Shown here in pieces: positions 63,662 to 64,000 of a stretch of 64,000 bases of DNA (the first letter of the stretch is position 1; the number at the start of each line of letters is the position of its first letter). Position numbers and translations under genes: made by a program. Source of the DNA: Clostridia bacterium (GTDB taxonomy: Bacteria > Bacillota > Clostridia > Lachnospirales > Cellulosilyticaceae); assembly GCA_029239755.1 (NCBI GenBank), contig JARBUI010000010.1, positions 46,528-110,527 of the forward strand, written 5' to 3'. The notes under the pieces were generated by a model. That model was not told where the DNA came from, did not search any database, and saw only the letters and a list, made by a program, of their open reading frames with translations.

Positions 63662-63690
63662 TTGCCTTGATTTTTTATAATACTTATGAT
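63662..63690 (+). promoter_or_regulatory. Probable promoter of the cold-shock gene
   Basis: TTGCCT, 17-nt spacer, TATGAT. This gives a leader of about 130 nt, long as is usual for csp genes. Upstream of it (63504-63661) I see only AT-rich DNA. Confidence 0.55.
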
Positions 63691-63733
63691 AACCTAATGA
63701 AGTAAGTTAAAATATTGAAACAAAAACGATAGG

Positions 63734-63823
63734 TAGGCCTCTTGTAACAAAAAACATGGCAAGACCGAAAAACGTTTTGCGTAACAGTGTTTTAGCAATA
63801 AAGAATTTTTTTAAGGAGGCCTA
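63734..63823 (+). promoter_or_regulatory. Cold-shock leader with potential SD-sequestering stem
   Basis: TAGGCCTC at 63734-63741 is perfectly complementary to GAGGCCTA at 63816-63823, which includes most of the ribosome site AAGGAGG. The 74-nt region between also holds the palindrome AAAACGTTTT. Confidence 0.45.
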
Positions 63824-63829
63824 GTTAAT

Positions 63830-64000
63830 ATGACAGGTAAAGTTAAATGGTTTAATGCAGAAAAAGGTTTTGGATTCATTGAAAGAGAAGGCGGAGATGA
63901 CGTATTCGTACATTTCACAGCTATCCAAGGCGAAGGTTTCAAAACTTTAGAAGAAGGTCAAGAAGTTAACTTCGATATCGTTGATGGTAACAGAGGACCA
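63830..64000 (+). CDS. Cold-shock protein (CspA family), 3' end outside window
   Basis: First 57 codons of a small single-stranded nucleic acid-binding protein. RNP1-type KGFGFIERE and RNP2-type DVFVHFTAI motifs are complete, and the start [13 protein letters not shown] is the standard CspA family start. Acts as an RNA chaperone. The ribosome site AAGGAGG lies 10 nt before the ATG. The end is cut off by the window edge. Confidence 0.97.
   Translation, partial: MTGKVKWFNAEKGFGFIEREGGDDVFVHFTAIQGEGFKTLEEGQEVNFDIVDGNRGP

Noticed and set aside
63667..63681. TTGATT with TATAAT as the csp promoter
   Set aside because: The two boxes are only 3 nt apart; the pair TTGCCT and TATGAT with 17 nt between them is a better fit.

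Overview
The window reads as chromosomal DNA of a low-GC, anaerobic Gram-positive bacterium of the class Clostridia, most likely Lachnospiraceae-like (a Cellulosilyticum-type plant-fibre degrader is my best guess, at low confidence). The reasons are AT-rich DNA, strong AGGAGG ribosome sites, YesM/YesN-type two-component regulators, AraC regulators beside sugar transporters, many glycoside hydrolases, a sodium-pump decarboxylase subunit and an LtaS-type enzyme. Almost the whole window is carbohydrate and sugar-acid uptake and catabolism. I saw no phage, insertion sequence, CRISPR array or plasmid gene.

Layout. 1-2.9 kb: end of a xylose/galactose-type ABC permease and a chemoreceptor. 2.9-4.4 kb: GH1 beta-glucosidase. 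4.5-10.3 kb: a PTS operon (PRD regulator with its own EIIA domain, ascorbate-type EIIB and EIIC, split transketolase). 10.3-12.9 kb: nitroreductase, Gfo/Idh/MocA oxidoreductase, PHP phosphoesterase. 12.9-13.9 kb: a DUF6143-like gene lying between two related copies of an intergenic segment. 13.9-21.6 kb: YesM/YesN two-component system, sugar ABC importer and a URO-D family protein. 21.7-27.3 kb: AEC carrier, GH3 beta-glucosidase and two AraC regulators. 27.5-33.1 kb: TRAP transporter operon with two DapA-superfamily lyases and a YhcH-type protein. 33.2-37.8 kb: flotillin-like protein, AraC regulator, a gene-free stretch with two GC-rich inverted palindromic elements, and a GH4 glycosidase. 37.8-51.9 kb: a D-glucarate/galactarate regulon. 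52-64 kb: housekeeping genes (cation/proton antiporter, LtaS-like enzyme, tRNA-Leu, FAD oxidoreductase, DEAD-box helicase, decarboxylase beta and a tiny gamma subunit, DHFR, thymidylate synthase, esterase, start of a cold-shock protein).

The most coherent system is the sugar-diacid regulon. Glucarate dehydratase and galactarate dehydratase would both make 5-keto-4-deoxyglucarate. A DapA-superfamily enzyme probably replaces the usual aldolase GarL. Tartronate semialdehyde reductase and glycerate kinase then lead to phosphoglycerate, and a TctCBA transporter probably brings in the acid. Three promoters in this block share a TTTGYCAATWG box 31-32 nt upstream of a TATAAT -10. The local regulator has the PrpR_N/PAS/AAA+/Fis layout of a sigma54 activator, but its AAA+ domain has lost the GAFTGA loop and has a changed Walker B. 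This suggests an activator of ordinary sigma70-type promoters that has left sigma54 behind.

Other points worth attention are the pair of about 100-nt GC-rich palindromic elements near 35.9 and 36.3 kb, tandem 18-nt repeats in the garR leader, a possible SD-sequestering stem in the cold-shock leader, and a promoter followed at once by a terminator ahead of the antiporter gene.
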